A stretch of DNA of 64,000 nt from Urophycis tenuis (taxonomy: Eukaryota; Chordata; Actinopteri; Gadiformes; Phycidae). The position numbers were made by a program, and so were the translations under genes. Under the pieces are notes generated by a model. That model had not been told where the DNA came from, made no database searches, and saw only the letters and a program-made list of their open reading frames with translations. Shown one piece after another: positions 1 through 12,230 of this stretch. Within the stretch, counting starts at the first letter, position 1. Each line of letters starts with the position of its first letter. The DNA lies in contig JAXIVH010000028.1 of the NCBI GenBank assembly GCA_036785325.1, positions 4,876,946 through 4,940,945 on the forward strand. The letters are read 5' to 3'.

Positions 1-511
1 GGGAAATCTAAGCTTTCCAACGGCGTATGGCAAGACTATATTGACTCATTGGTCGTTGAAATACTAAGCTAATTAATTTGTGATCTGTAAGGAAAGATTG
101 ATGTTAATTGAAACGTTGAAGGTATGTTTTTAGCTGCTGGGTAGACTTCAGTCAACCTGACGCAGTTTTGTCTATGAGCAACCAAATTGCTTGGGGATGG
201 GTTCATTTTAAGCGGGGAAATCTAAACTTTCCAACGGCGTATGGCTAGACTATATTGACTCATGGGTCGTTGAAATACTAAGATAATTAATTTGTGGTCT
301 GTAAGGAAAGATTGATGTTAATTGAAACGTTGAAGGTATGTTTTTAGCTGCTGGGTAGACTCTACTCAACCTGACACAGTTCTGTCTGTGAGCAACCAAA
401 TTGCTCGGGGATGGGCTCATTATGAGCGGGGAAATCTTAGCTTTCCAACGGCGTATGGCAAGACTATATTCACCAAAGGGTCGTTGAAATACTAAGCTAA
501 TTAATTTGTGT
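1..511. repeat. 214-bp satellite array, left edge of window
   Basis: About 2.4 monomers of an AT-rich tandem repeat that recurs through the window. Landmarks in each monomer are AAGCTTTCCAACGGCGTATG, CTAATTAATTTGTG, GGAAAGATTGATGTTAATTG and TTTTTAGCTGCTGGGTAGAC. The period, measured between successive GGAAAGATTGATG landmarks elsewhere, is 214 bp. The array stops inside a monomer at about 511 where the GC-rich satellite begins. Open frames here are not genes, since 214 is not a multiple of 3. Confidence 0.95.
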
Positions 512-932
512 TCACCCCCCATCAGACCCCCGGGGGTGGGCCAGGTCCCAGGGGACCCAGGGCCCCACACCGGCTTGCCCCCCCACGGTTGTGGGGGAAA
601 GATCTACGTGGAGCACCATGTACCACCGGCACAGACAGCTACGGGCGAGCCCCACTCAACCCGGGGTCCGTGCGAAAAGGCCCCGGGCCCAGGACCGCCG
701 CAGTCCCCCCCATCAGACTCCCGGGGGTGGGCCAGGTCCCAGGGCCCCACGACGGCCTGGTCCCCCACGGTTGTGGCATACGACAGCGCAGAGTGCTTAA
801 TCAGTGTCGCCGGGGCCGCCGGGGGGTGCTTAAGAGTGGGTGACCGTGCTCGGCTGGCGCCCGGGTTGCTGGGTGTGCCGTGGAGATGGTGGGTGAGTGG
901 TGGTTCTAGTCCGGCCACGGTGCTCTGTGCCT

Positions 933-969
933 GGGGTGGGTGGGTGGGTGGGTGGGTGGGTGGGGGTGG
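933..969 (+). repeat. (GGGT)n tract with G-quadruplex potential
   Basis: Eight runs of three or more G separated by single T, a textbook intramolecular G-quadruplex pattern on the + strand. A shorter version occurs at about 2389-2412 in the duplicated segment. Confidence 0.9.
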
Positions 970-1436
970 ATGTAGGGTGGGTACTCTTGCTGGCCGCGTG
1001 TGGTGCCCTCTCCCTGGGACGGGCGCTGCTGGTGGGTGGTGGTGGTGGTGGTGCCGGTGCTAGTAATAGTAGTATGTTCCATGTGGACCACCATGGGCAA
1101 GCCCTATTCAACGTGGGTCCACGTGAAAACAACCCAGGCCCACACAGCCCCCCTACGGGCCTAGAGGGCCAGGACCACCGTGGGCCCCCGTGGGTAAAGT
1201 CCCCCCATCAGACCGCCGGGGGCGGGCCAGGTCCCAGGGGACCCAGGGCCCCACACCGGCTTGCCCCCCCACGGTTGTGGGCGAAGGATCTACGTGGAGC
1301 ACCATGTACCACCGGCATAGACAGCAATGGGCAAGCCCCGCTCACCGTGGGTCCGTGCGAAAAGGCCACGGGCCCAGGACCGCCGCAGGCCCCCCCATCA
1401 GACCCCCGGGGTCGGGCCAGGTCCACTTGTAGTAGC

Positions 1437-1479
1437 GGTGGTGGTGGTGGTGGTGGTGGTGGTGGTGGTGGTGGTGGTG
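1437..1479 (+). repeat. (GGT)n microsatellite
   Basis: About 14 GGT units, between a TCCACTTGTAGTAGC flank and TTGGTGGGGGTGG. The same tract in the same flank recurs at 1969-2013 and 2882-2906 with different copy numbers. Confidence 0.95.
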
Positions 1480-1968
1480 TTGGTGGGGGTGGATGTAGGG
1501 TGGGTACTCTTGCTGGCTACTGTGTCCGCGTGTGGTGCCCTCTCCCTGGGACGGGCGCTGCTGGTGGGTGGTGGTGGTGGTGGTGCCGGTGCTAGTAATA
1601 GTAGTATGTTCCATGTGGACCACCATGGGCAAGCCCTATTCAACGTGGGTCCACGTGAAAACAACCCAGGCCCACACAGCCCCCCTATGGGCCTAGAGGG
1701 CCAGGACCACCGTGGGCCCCCGTGGGTAAAGTCCCCCCATCAGACCGCCGGGGGTGGGCCAGGTCCCAGGGGACCCAGGGCCCCACACCGGCTTGCCCCC
1801 CCACGGTTGTGGGCGAAGGATCTACGTGGAGCACCATGTACCACCGGCATAGACAGCAATGGGCAAGCCCCGCTCACCGTGGGTCCGTGCGAAAAGGCCA
1901 CGGGCCCAGGACCGCCGCAGGCCCCCCCATCAGACCCCCGGGGTCGGGCCAGGTCCACTTGTAGTAGC

Positions 1969-2013
1969 GGTGGTGGTGGTGGTGGTGGTGGTGGTGGTGG
2001 TGGTGGTGGTGGT
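1969..2013 (+). repeat. (GGT)n microsatellite
   Basis: About 15 GGT units in the same left flank as the tract at 1437. The right flank differs: it joins directly to a standard monomer. Confidence 0.95.
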
Positions 2014-2881
2014 CCCAGGGCCCCACGACGGCCTGGTCCCCCACGGTTGTGGGGGGAAGATCTACGTGGAGCACCATGTACCACCGGCACAGACAGCAAC
2101 AGGCGAGCCCCGCTCACCGTGGGTCCGTGCGAAAAGGCCACGGGCCCAGGACAACCGCAGTCCCCCCCATCAGACCCCCGGGGTCGGGCCAGGTCCCAGG
2201 GCCCCACGACGGCCTGGTCCCCCACGGTTGTGGCATACGACAGCGCAGAGTGCTTAATCAGTGTCGCCGGGGCCGCCGGGGGGTGCTTAAGAGTGGGTGA
2301 CCGTGCTCGGCTGGCGCCCGGGTTGCTGGGTGTGCCGTGGAGATGGTGGGTGAGTGGTGGTTCTAGTCCGGCCACGGTGTTCTGTGCCTGGGGTGGGTGG
2401 GTGGGTGGGGGTGGATGTAGGGTGGGTACTCTTGCTGGCCGCGTGTGGTGCCCTCTCCCTGGGACGGGCGCTGCTGGTGGGTGGTGGTGGTGGTGGTGCC
2501 GGTGCTAGTAATAGTAGTATGTTCCATGTGGACCACCATGGGCAAGCCCTATTCAACGTGGGTCCACGTGAAAACAACCCAGGCCCACACAGCCCCCCTA
2601 TGGGCCTAGAGGGCCAGGACCACCGTGGGCCCCCGTGGGTAAAGTCCTCCCATCAGACCGCCGGGGGCGGGCCAGGTCCCAGGGGACCCAGGGCCCCACA
2701 CCGGCTTGCCCCCCCACGGTTGTGGGCGAAGGATCTACGTGGAGCACCATGTACCACCGGCATAGACAGCAATGGGCAAGCCCCGCTCACCGTGGGTCCG
2801 TGCGAAAAGGCCACGGGCCCAGGACCGCCGCAGGCCCCCCCATCAGACCCCCGGGGTCGGGCCAGGTCCACTTGTAGTAGC

Positions 2882-2906
2882 GGTGGTGGTGGTGGTGGTG
2901 GTGGTG
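2882..2906 (+). repeat. (GGT)n microsatellite
   Basis: Eight GGT units, the shortest of the three equivalent tracts, with the same flanks as the tract at 1437. Confidence 0.95.
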
Positions 2907-3097
2907 TTGGTGGGGGTGGATGTAGGGTGGGTACTCTTGCTGGCTACTGTGTCCGCGTGTGGTGCCCTCTCCCTGGGACGGGCGCTGCTGGTGGGTGGTG
3001 GTGGTGGTGGTGCCGGTGCTAGTAATAGTAGTATGTTCCATGTGGACCACCATGGGCAAGCCCTATTCAACGTGGGTCCACGTGAAAACAACCCAGG

Positions 3098-3375
3098 CAC
3101 GCGACCGGGGGACCGGAGGTCTCCATCACCCCGACGGTTTGGACGTCCGCCCGCAAGCTGGGGACCGGCCTCGCCAAGGAGGTACGTGCGGGTGGATTCT
3201 CCACCGGGAGCGGGACGCCCCCATTCACCACCGGGGATACGACGCCGGCCTTCACCGCCGGGACCCCGTCGTCTGTTCCGGGGGCCTACCGTTAGGGGCC
3301 CTACTAGACCACCCGGGGGTGGATTCAGACCCCCAAACCAGGGGGGCCGTCGTCATTCCCCCCGACAACGGAGTA
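3098..3375 (+). other. Unique segment between satellite and LTR-like sequence
   Basis: The satellite unit breaks off after AAAACAACCCAGGC and continues into about 280 bp not seen elsewhere in the window. One + frame is open and encodes an Arg/Pro/Gly-rich stretch with no recognisable domain. Because it directly precedes an LTR-like sequence it could be the internal 3' end of an LTR retrotransposon. That is inference; no catalytic motif is visible. Confidence 0.4.
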
Positions 3376-3772
3376 TGACGTTCCCCACCCTGCCTGCTAG
3401 TTCCCTGTTTGGCCAACAGGTAGCAGGGCAGGGTGGAGGGCCAATTAGGCAGAACAGGTTCCACCTGGTGTGGAGCCTACTTAAATGCAGCTGTGACGCA
3501 CATCTCCCTCTTTTCCCTCAGACTCTCCATGGCTCTGGCTGACAGGCAGCTGTTTGTTTGAGTTTTGCACTTCATACACGCACCACACCACTCTTCCATC
3601 ACATCCAAGCATCACACTCACTATTGACTTTTGACATATCCATTCATTCATCTTCATTACTTTGCATTTGGTTATTTCAACCTAGTAATTTGATTTAAAT
3701 AAATATAATTTTGATTCAGTTACCCCTGTGTGTTCCCCTTTTTTGTCATATTCCTTGCCGGGTTGTGACACC
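3376..3772 (+). mobile_element. LTR-like sequence inserted in the GC-rich satellite
   Basis: The ~400-bp segment starts TGACGTTCCCC and ends GTTGTGACA, so it has TG...CA termini, and it sits in otherwise GC-rich satellite. It has a TATA-like CTTAAATG near 3480 and AATAAA near 3700, about 70 bp before the end, which fits the U3-R-U5 order of an LTR on the + strand. A near-perfect inverted repeat lies at 3385-3436. Standard satellite resumes immediately at CCGGCATAGACAGC. No second LTR, target duplication or polyprotein is visible, so this is a solo or truncated copy of unknown family. Confidence 0.5.
3385..3436. repeat. Inverted repeat in the LTR-like sequence
   Basis: The arms CCACCCTGCCTGCTA (3385-3399) and TAGCAGGGCAGGGTGG (3421-3436) are complementary apart from one unpaired base. 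They enclose a 21-nt loop, which itself holds GTTTGGCCAAC. Confidence 0.85.
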
Positions 3773-6698
3773 GGCATAGACAGCTACGGGCAAGCGTCAC
3801 TCACCGTGGGTCCGTGCGAAAAGGCCGCGGGCCCAGGACCACCGCAGGCCCCCCCATCAGGTCCCAGGGGACCCAGGGCCCCCACACCGGCTTGCCCCCC
3901 CCCACGGTTGTGGGCGAAGGATCTACGTGGAGCACCATGTACCACCGGCTTAGACAGCTATGGGCAAGCCCCACTCACCCTGGGTCCGTGCGAAAAGGCC
4001 CCGGGCCCAGGACAACCGCAGGCCCCCCCATCAGACCCCCGGGGTCGGGCCAGGTCCCAGGGGACCCAGGGCCCCACACCGGCTTGCCCCCCCACGGTTG
4101 TGGGCGAAGGATCTACGTGGAGCACCATGTACCACCGGCACAGACAGCTACGGCCAAGCCCCACTCACCCTGGGTCCCTGCGAAAAGGCCATGGGCCCAG
4201 GACAACCGCAGGCCCCCCCATCAGACCCCCGGGGTCGGGCCAGGTCCCAGGGGACCCAGGGCCCCACACCGGCTTTTCCCCCCCACGGTTGTGGGCGAAG
4301 GATCTACGTGGAGCACCATGTACCACCGACACAGACAGCTACGGGCAAGCTTCACTCACCCTGGGTCCATGCGAAAAGACCCCGGGCCCAGGGCCCCCTA
4401 TGGGCCTATAGGGCCGGGACCATCTTGGTCCCCCATGGGCTGAGGCCCCCCCATCAGACCCCCGGGGGTAGGCCAGGTCCCAGGGGAACCAGGGCCCCCA
4501 CACCGGCTTGCCCCCCCCCCCCCCCCCCACGGTTGTGGGCGAAGGATCTACGTGGAGCACCATGTACCACCGGCATAGACAGCTATGGGCAAGCCCCGCT
4601 CACCGTGGGTCCGTGCGAAAAGGCCCCGGGCCCAGGACCGCCGCAGACCCCCCCATCAGACCCCCGGGGTCGGGCCAGGTCCCAGGGGACCCAGGGCCCC
4701 CACACCGGCTTGCCCCCCCCACGGTTGTGGGCGAAGGATCTATGTGGAGCACCATGTACCACCGGCACAGACAGCTACGGGCGAGCCTCACTCACCGTGG
4801 GTCCGTGCGAAAAGACCCCGGGCCCAGGACCGCCGCAGGCCCCCCCATCAGACCCCCGGGGGTGGGCCAGGTCCCAGGGGACCCAGGGCCCCACACCGGC
4901 TTTCCCCCCCACGGTTGTGGGCGAAGGATCTATGTGGAGCACCATGTACCACCGGCATAGACAGCTACGGGCAAGCGTCACTCACCGTGGGTCCGTGCGA
5001 AAATGCCCCGGGACCAGGACCAACGCAGGCCCCCCCATCAGACACCCGGGGTCGGGCCAGGTCCCAGGGCCCCACGACGGCCTGGTCCCCCACGGTTGTG
5101 GGTGAAAGATCTACGTGGAGCACCATGTACCACCGGCATAGACAGCTACGGGCAAGCGTCACTCACCGTGGGTCCGTGCGAAAAGGCCCCGGGCCCAGGA
5201 CCACCGCAGGCCCCCCCATCAGACCCCCGGGGGTGGGCCAGGTCCCAGGGGACCCAGGGCCCCCACACCGGCTTGCCCCCCCCCCACAGTTGTGGGCGAA
5301 GGATCTACGTGGAGCACCATGTACCACCGGCATAGACAGCTATGGGCAAGCCCCACTCACCCTGGGTCCGTGCGAAAAGGACCCGGGCCCAGGACAACCG
5401 CAGGCCCCCCCATCAGACCCCCGGGGTCGGGCCAGGTCCCAGGGGACCCAGGGCCCCACCCCGGCTTGCCCCCCCACGGTTGTGGGCGAAGGATATACGT
5501 GGAGCACCATGTACCACTGGCACAGACAGCTACGGGCAAGCGTCACTCACCCTGGGTCCATGCGAAAAGACCCCCGGCCCAGGGCCCCCTATGGGCCTAT
5601 AGGGCCGGGACCATCTTGGTCCCCCATGGGCTGAGGCCCCCCCATCAGACCCCCGGGGTTGGGCCAGGTCCCAGGGGTCCCAGGGCCCAACACCGGCCTG
5701 GTCCCCCACGGTTGTGGGTGAAAGATCTACGTGGAGCACCATGTACCACCGGCACAGACAGCTACGGGCGAGCCTCACTCACCGTGGGTCCGTGCGAAAA
5801 GGCCTCGGGCCCAGGACCGCCGCAGGCCCCCCCATCAGACCCCCGGGGGTGGGCCAGGTCCCAGGGGACCCAGGGCCCCACACCGGCTTTCCCCCCCACG
5901 GTTGTGGGCGAAGAATCTATGTGGAGCACCATGTACCACCGGCATAGACAGCTACGGGCAAGCGTCACTCACCGTGGGTCCGTGCGAAAAGGCTACGGGC
6001 CCAGGACAACCGCAGGCCCCCCGATCAGACCCCCGGGGGTGGGCCAGGTCCCAGGGGACCCAGGGCCCCCACACCGGCTTGCCCCCCCCAAGGTTGTGGG
6101 CGAAGGATCTACGTGGAGCACCATGTACCACCGGCACAGACAGCTACGGGCAAGCGTCACTCACCGTGGGTCCGTGCGAAAGGCCCCGGGCCCAGGACCA
6201 CCGCAGGCCCCCCCATCAGACCCCCGGGGGTGGGCCAGGTCCCAGGGGACCCAGGGCCCCCACACCGGCTTGCCCCCCCCCCACGGTTGTGGGCGAAGGA
6301 TCTACGTGGAGCACCATGTACCACCGGCATAGACAGCTATGGGCAAGCCCCACTCACCCTGGGTCCGTGCGAAAAGGCCCAGGGCCCAGGACAACCGCAG
6401 GCCCCCCCGTCAGACCCCCAGGGTCGGGCCAGGTCCCAGGGCCCCACGACGGCCTGGTCCCCCACGGTTGTGGGGGAAAGATCTACGTGGAGCACCATGT
6501 ACCACCGGCACAGACAGCTACGGGCGAGCCCCGCTCACCGTGGGTCCGTGCGAAAAGGCCACGGGCCCAGGACAACCGCAGGCCCCCCAATCAGACCCCC
6601 GGGGTCGGGCCAGGTCCCAGGGCCCCACGACGGCCTGGTCCCCCACGGTTGTGGGTGAAAGATCTATGTGGAGCACCATGTACCACCGGCATAGACAG

Positions 6699-8860
6699 CT
6701 ACGGGCAAGCGTCACTCACCGTGGGTCCGTGCGAAAAGGCCACGGGCCCAAGACCACCGCAGGCCCCCCCATAAGACCCCCGGGGATGGGCCAGGTCCCA
6801 GGGGACCCAGGGCCCCCACACCAGCTTGCCCCCACACCCACGGTTGTGGGCGAAGGATCTACGTGGAGCACCATGTACCACCGGCATAGACAGCTATGGG
6901 CAAGCCCCACTCACCCTGGGTCCGTGCGAAAAGGCCCCGGGCCCAGGACCGCCGCAGGCCCCCCCATCAGACCCCCGGGGTCGGGCCAGGTCCCAGGGGA
7001 CCCAGGGCCCCCACACCGGCTTGCCCCCCCCACGGTTGTGGGCGAAGGATGTACGTGGAGCACCATGTACCACCGGCATAGACAGCTACGGGCAAGCGTC
7101 ACTCACCGTGGGTCCGTGCGAAAAGGCCACGGGCCCAGGACAACCGCAGGCCCCCCCATCAGACCGCCGGGGTCGGGCCAGGTCCCAGGGCCCCACGACG
7201 GCCTGGTCCCCCACGGTTGTGGGTGAAAGATCTACGTGGAGCACCATGTACCACCGGCATAGACAGCTACGGGCAAGCGTCACTCACCCTGGGTCCATGC
7301 GAAAAGACCCCGGGCCCAGGGCCCCCTATGGGCCTATAGGGCCGGGACCATCTTGGTCCCCCATGGGCTGAGGCCCCCCCATCAGACACCCGGGGTTGGG
7401 CCTGGTCCTCCACGGTTGTGGGTGAAAGATCTACGTGGAGCACCATGTACCACCGGCACAGACAGCTACGGGCGAGCCTCACTCACCGTGGGTCCGTGCG
7501 AAAAGGCCCCGGGCCCAGGACCGCCGCAGGCCCCCCCATCAGACCCCCGGGGGTGGGCCAGGTCCCAGGGGACCCAGGGCCCCACACCGGCTTGCCCCCC
7601 CACGGTTGTGGGCGAAGGATCTACGTGGAGCACCATGTACCACCGGCACAGACAGCTACGGGCAAGCGTCACTCACCCTTGGTCCGTGCGAAAAGACCCC
7701 GGGCCCAGGGCCCCCTATGGGCCTATAGGGCCGGGACCATCTTGGTCCCCCATGGGCTGAGGCCCCCCCATCAGACCCCCGGGGGTGGGCCAGGTCCCAG
7801 GGGACCCAGGGCCCCCAAACCGGCTTGCCCCCCCCACGGTTGTGGGCGAAGGATCTACGTGGAGCACCATGTACCACCGGCACAGACAGCTACGGGCAAG
7901 CGTCACTCACCGTGGGTCCGTGCGAAGAGTCCCCAGGCCCAGGACCACCGCAGGCCCCCGCATCAGACCCCCGGGGGTGGGCCAGGTCCCAGGGGACCCA
8001 GGGCCCCCACACCGGCTTGCCCCCCCCCCCCACGGTTGTGGGCGAAGGATCTACGTGGAGCACCATGTACCACCGGCTTAGACAGCTATGGGCAAGCCCC
8101 ACTCACCGTGGGTCCGTGCGAAAAGGCCACGGGCCCAGGACAACAGCAGGCCCCCCCATCAGACCCCCGGGGTTGGGCCAGGTCCCAGGGGATCCAGGGC
8201 CCCACAACGGCTTGCCCCCCCACGGTTGTGGGCGAAGGATCTACGTGGAGCACCATGTACCACTGGCACAGACAGCTACGGGCAAGCGTCACTCACCCTG
8301 GGTCCGTGCGAAAAGGCCCCGGGCCCAGGACCACCGCAGGCCCCCCCATCAGACCCCCGGGGGTGGGCCAGGTCCCAGGGGACCCAGGGCCCCCACACCG
8401 GCTTGCCCCCCCCCCCCCACGGTTGTGGGCGAAGGATCTACGTGGAGCACCATGTACCACCGGCATAGACAGCTACGGGCAAGCGTCACTCACCGTGGGT
8501 CCGTGCGAAAAGGCCACGGGCCCAAGACCACCGCAGGCCCCCCCATAAGACCCCCGGGGATGGGCCAGGTCCCAGGGGACCCAGGGCCCCCACACCAGCT
8601 TGCCCCCACACCCACGGTTGTGGGCGAAGGATCTACGTGGAGCACCATGTACCACCGGCATAGACAGCTATGGGCAAGCCCCACTCACCCTGGGTCCGTG
8701 CGAAAAGGCCCCGGGCCCAGGACCGCCGCAGGCCCCCCCATCAGACCCCCGGGGTCGGGCCAGGTCCCAGGGGACCCAGGGCCCCCACACCGGCTTGCCC
8801 CCCCCACGGTTGTGGGCGAAGGATGTACGTGGAGCACCATGTACCACCGGCATAGACAGC
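6699..8860. repeat. Higher-order repeat in GC satellite, offset 1774 bp
   Basis: The stretch 6699-7085 recurs essentially unchanged at 8473-8860, including private variants such as CCCCATAAGACCCCCGGGGA and TTGCCCCCACACCCACGG. The offset of 1774 bp is about nine monomers, so a multi-monomer block was duplicated as a unit. Confidence 0.8.
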
Positions 8861-10420
8861 TACGGGCAAGCGTCACTCACCGTGGGTCCGTGCGAAAAGG
8901 CCACGGGCCCAGGACAACCGCAGGCCCCCCCATCAGACCCCCGGGGTTGGGCCAGGTCCCAGGGGTCCCAGGGCCCCACACCGGCCTGGTCCCCCACGGT
9001 TGTGGGTGAAAGATCTACGTGGAGCACCATGTACCACCGGCACAGACAGCTACGGGCGAGCCTCACTCACCGTGGCTCCGTGCGAAAAGGCCCCGGGCCC
9101 AGGACCGCCGCAGGCCCCCCCATCAGACCCTCGGGGGTGGGCCAGGTCCCAGGGGACCCAGGGCCCCACACCGGCTTGCCCCCCCACGGTTGTGGGCGAA
9201 GGATCTATGTGGAGCACCATGTACCACCGGCATAGACAGCTACGGGCAAGCGTCACTCACCGTGGGTCCGTGCGAAAAGGCCACGGGCCCAGGACAACCG
9301 CAGGCCCCCCCATCAGACCCCCGGGGTCGGGCAAGGTCCCAGGGCCCCACGACGGCCTGGTCCCCCACGGTTGTGGGTGAAAGATCTACGTGGAGCACCA
9401 TGTACCACCGGCATAGACAGCTACGGGCAAGCGTCACTCACCGTGGGTCCGTGCGAAAAGGCCCCGGGCCCAGGACCAACGCAGTCCCCCCCATCAGACC
9501 CCCGGGGGTGGGCCAGGTCCCAGGGGACCCAGGGCCCCCACACCGGCTTGCCCCCCCCACGGTTGTGGGCGAAGGATCTACGTGGAGCACCATGTACCAC
9601 CGGCACAGACAGCTACGGGCAAGCGTCACTCACCGTGGGTCCGTGCGAAAAGGCCCCGGGCCCAGGACCAACGCAGGCCCCCCCATAAGACCCCCAGGGG
9701 TGGGCCAGGTCCCAGGGGACCCAGGGCCCCCACACCGGCTTGCCCCCCCCCCCCACGGTTGTGGGCGAAGGATCTACGTGGAGCACCATGTACCACCGGC
9801 ATAGACAGCTATGGGCAAGCCCCACTCACCCTGGGTCCGTGCGAAAAGGCCCCGGGCCCAGGACAACCGCAGGCCCCCCCATCAGACCCCCGGGATCAGG
9901 CCAGGTCCCAGGGGACCCAGGGCCCCACACCGGCTTGCCCCCCCACGGTTGTGGGCGAAGGATCTACGTGGAGCACCATGTACCACGGGCACAGACAGCT
10001 ACGGGCAAGCGTCACTCACCCTGGGTCCATGCGAAAAGACCCCGGGCCCAGGGCCCCCTATGGGCCTATAGGGCCGGGACCATCTTGGTCCCCCATGGGC
10101 TGAGGCCCCCCCATCAGACCCCCGGGGTTGGGCCAGGTCCCAGGGGTCCAAGGGCCCCACACCGGCCTGGTCCCCCACGGTTGTGGGTGAAAGATCTACG
10201 TGGAGCTCCATGTACCACCGGCACAGACAGCTACGGGCGAGCCTCACTCACCGTGGGTCCGTGCGAAAAGGCCACGGGCCCAGGACAACCACAGTTCCCC
10301 CCATCAGACCCCCGGGGCTGGGCCAGGTCCCAGGGGACCCAGAGCCCCACACCGGCTTGCCCCCCCACGGTTGTGGGCGAAGGATCTACGTGGAGCACCA
10401 TGTACCACCGGCACAGACAG

Positions 10421-12230
10421 CTACGGGCAAGCGTCACTCACCCTGGGTCCGTGCGAAAAGACCCCGGGCCCAGGGCCCCCTATGGGCCTATAGGACCGGG
10501 ACCATCTTGGTCCCCCATGGGCTGAGGCCCCCCCATCAGACCCCCGGGGGTGGGCCAGGTCCCAGGGGACCCAGGGCCCCCACACCGGCTTGCCCCCCCC
10601 ACGGTTGTGGGCAAAGGATCTACGTGGAGCACCATGTACCACCGGCACAGACAGCTACGGGCAAGCGTCACTCACAGTGGGTCCGTGCGAAGAGGCCCCG
10701 GGCCCAGGACCACCGCAGGCCAGCCCATCAGACCCCCGGGGATGGGCCAGGTCCCAGGGGACCCAGGGCCCCCACACCGGCTTGCCCCCCCCCCCACGGT
10801 TGTGGGCGAAGGATCTACGTGGAGCACCATGTACCACCGGCTTAGACAGCTATGGGCAAGCCCCACTCACCCTGGGTCCGTGCGAAAAGGCCCCGGGCCC
10901 AGGACAACCGCAGGCCCCCCCATCAGACCCCCGGGGTCGGGCCAGGTCCCAGGGGACCCAGGGCCCCACACCGGCTTGCCCCCCCACGGTTGTGGGCGAA
11001 GGATCTACGTGGAGCACCATGTACCACCGGCATAGACAGCTATGGGCAAGCCCCACTCACCGTGGGTCCGTGCGAAAAGGCCACGGGCCCAGGACAACCG
11101 CAGGCGCCCCCATCAGACCCCTGGGGTCGGGCCAGGTCCCAGGGGACCCAGGGCCCCACACCGGCTTGCCCCCCCAGGGTTGTGGGCGAAGGATCTATGT
11201 GGAGCACCATGTACCACCGGCACAGACAGCTACGGGCGAGCCTCACACACCGTGGGTCCGTGCGAAAAGGCCCCGGGCCCAGGACCGCCGCAGACCCCCC
11301 ATCAGACCCCCGGGGCTGGGCCAGGTCCCAGGGGACCCAGAGCCCCACACCGGCTTGCCCCCCCACGGTTGTGGGCGAAGGATCTATGTGGAGCACCATG
11401 TACCACCGGCATAGACAGCTACGGGCAAGCGTCACTCACCGTGGGTCCGTGCGAAAAGGCCACGGGCCCAGGACAACCACAGTTCCCCCCATCAGACCCC
11501 CGGTGGTGGGCCAGGTCCCAGGGGACCCAGGGCCCCCACACCGGCTTGCCCCCCCCACGGTTGTGGGCGAAGGATCTACGTGGAGCACCATGTACCACCG
11601 GCACAGACAGCTAGGGGCAAGCGTCACTCACTGTGGGTCCGTGCGAAAAGGCCCCGGGCCCAGGACCACCGCAGGCCCCCCCATCAGACCCCCGGGGGTG
11701 GGCCAGGTCCCAGGGGACCCAGGGCCCCCACACCGGCTTGCCCCCCCCCCACGGTTGTGGGCGAAGGATCTACGTGGAGCACCATGTACCACCGGCACAG
11801 ACAGCTACGGGCAAGCGTCACTCACCCTGGGTACGTGCGAAAAGACCCCGGGCCCAGGGCCCCCTATGGGCCTATAGGACCGGGACCATCTTGGTCCCCC
11901 ATGGGCTGAGGCCCCCCCATCAGACCCCCGGGGGTGGGCCAGGTCCCAGGGGACCCAGGGCCCCCACACCGGCTTGCCCCCCCCACGGTTGTGGGCAAAG
12001 GATCTACGTGGAGCACCATGTACCACCGGCACAGACAGCTACGGGCAAGCGTCACTCACAGTGGGTCCGTGCGAAGAGGCCCCGGGCCCAGGACCACCGC
12101 AGGCCCCCCCATCAGACCCCCGGGGGTGGGCCAGGTCCCAGGGGACCCAGGGCCCCCACACCGGCTTGCCCCCCCCCCACGGTTGTGGGCGAAGGATCTA
12201 CGTGGAGCACCATGTACCACCGGCTTAGAC
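10421..12230. repeat. Higher-order repeat in GC satellite, offset 1384 bp
   Basis: The block from 10421 to about 10850 recurs from 11805 to about 12230. Shared private variants include GTGGGCAAAGGATC, TCACTCACAGTGGG, TGCGAAGAGGCC and CCTATAGGACCGGGACC. The 1384-bp offset equals about seven monomers. Confidence 0.8.

Larger units (their letters stand above)
512..3097. repeat. GC-rich satellite, irregular left-edge section
   Basis: This section mixes ordinary ~190-bp monomers (landmark GAGCACCATGTACCACCGG) with longer, divergent units. The divergent units carry GTATGTTCCATGTGGACCAC and GTGGGTCCACGTGAAAACAA, at about 1074, 1605, 2518 and 3031. These align loosely with the standard monomer's ATGTACCACCGG...GTGGGTCCGTGCGAAAAGG, so they look like an older or ancestral form. 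A ~300-bp segment with TACGACAGCGCAGAGTGC and TGGTGCCCTCTCCCTGGG is repeated at 776-1091 and 2231-2531. Three GGT tracts interrupt the section. Confidence 0.85.

Noticed and set aside
250..570. Repeated ~70-106 codon frames on the - strand of the 214-bp satellite (VAHRQNCVRL...YPAAKNIPSTFQ)
   Set aside because: The period is 3n+1, the frames end at random points of the next monomer, and there is no domain or start context.
3376..3772. LTR-like segment read on the - strand (starting TGTCACAACC)
   Set aside because: The AATAAA near the 3' end and the TATA-like site fit the + strand; on the - strand these signals are misplaced.
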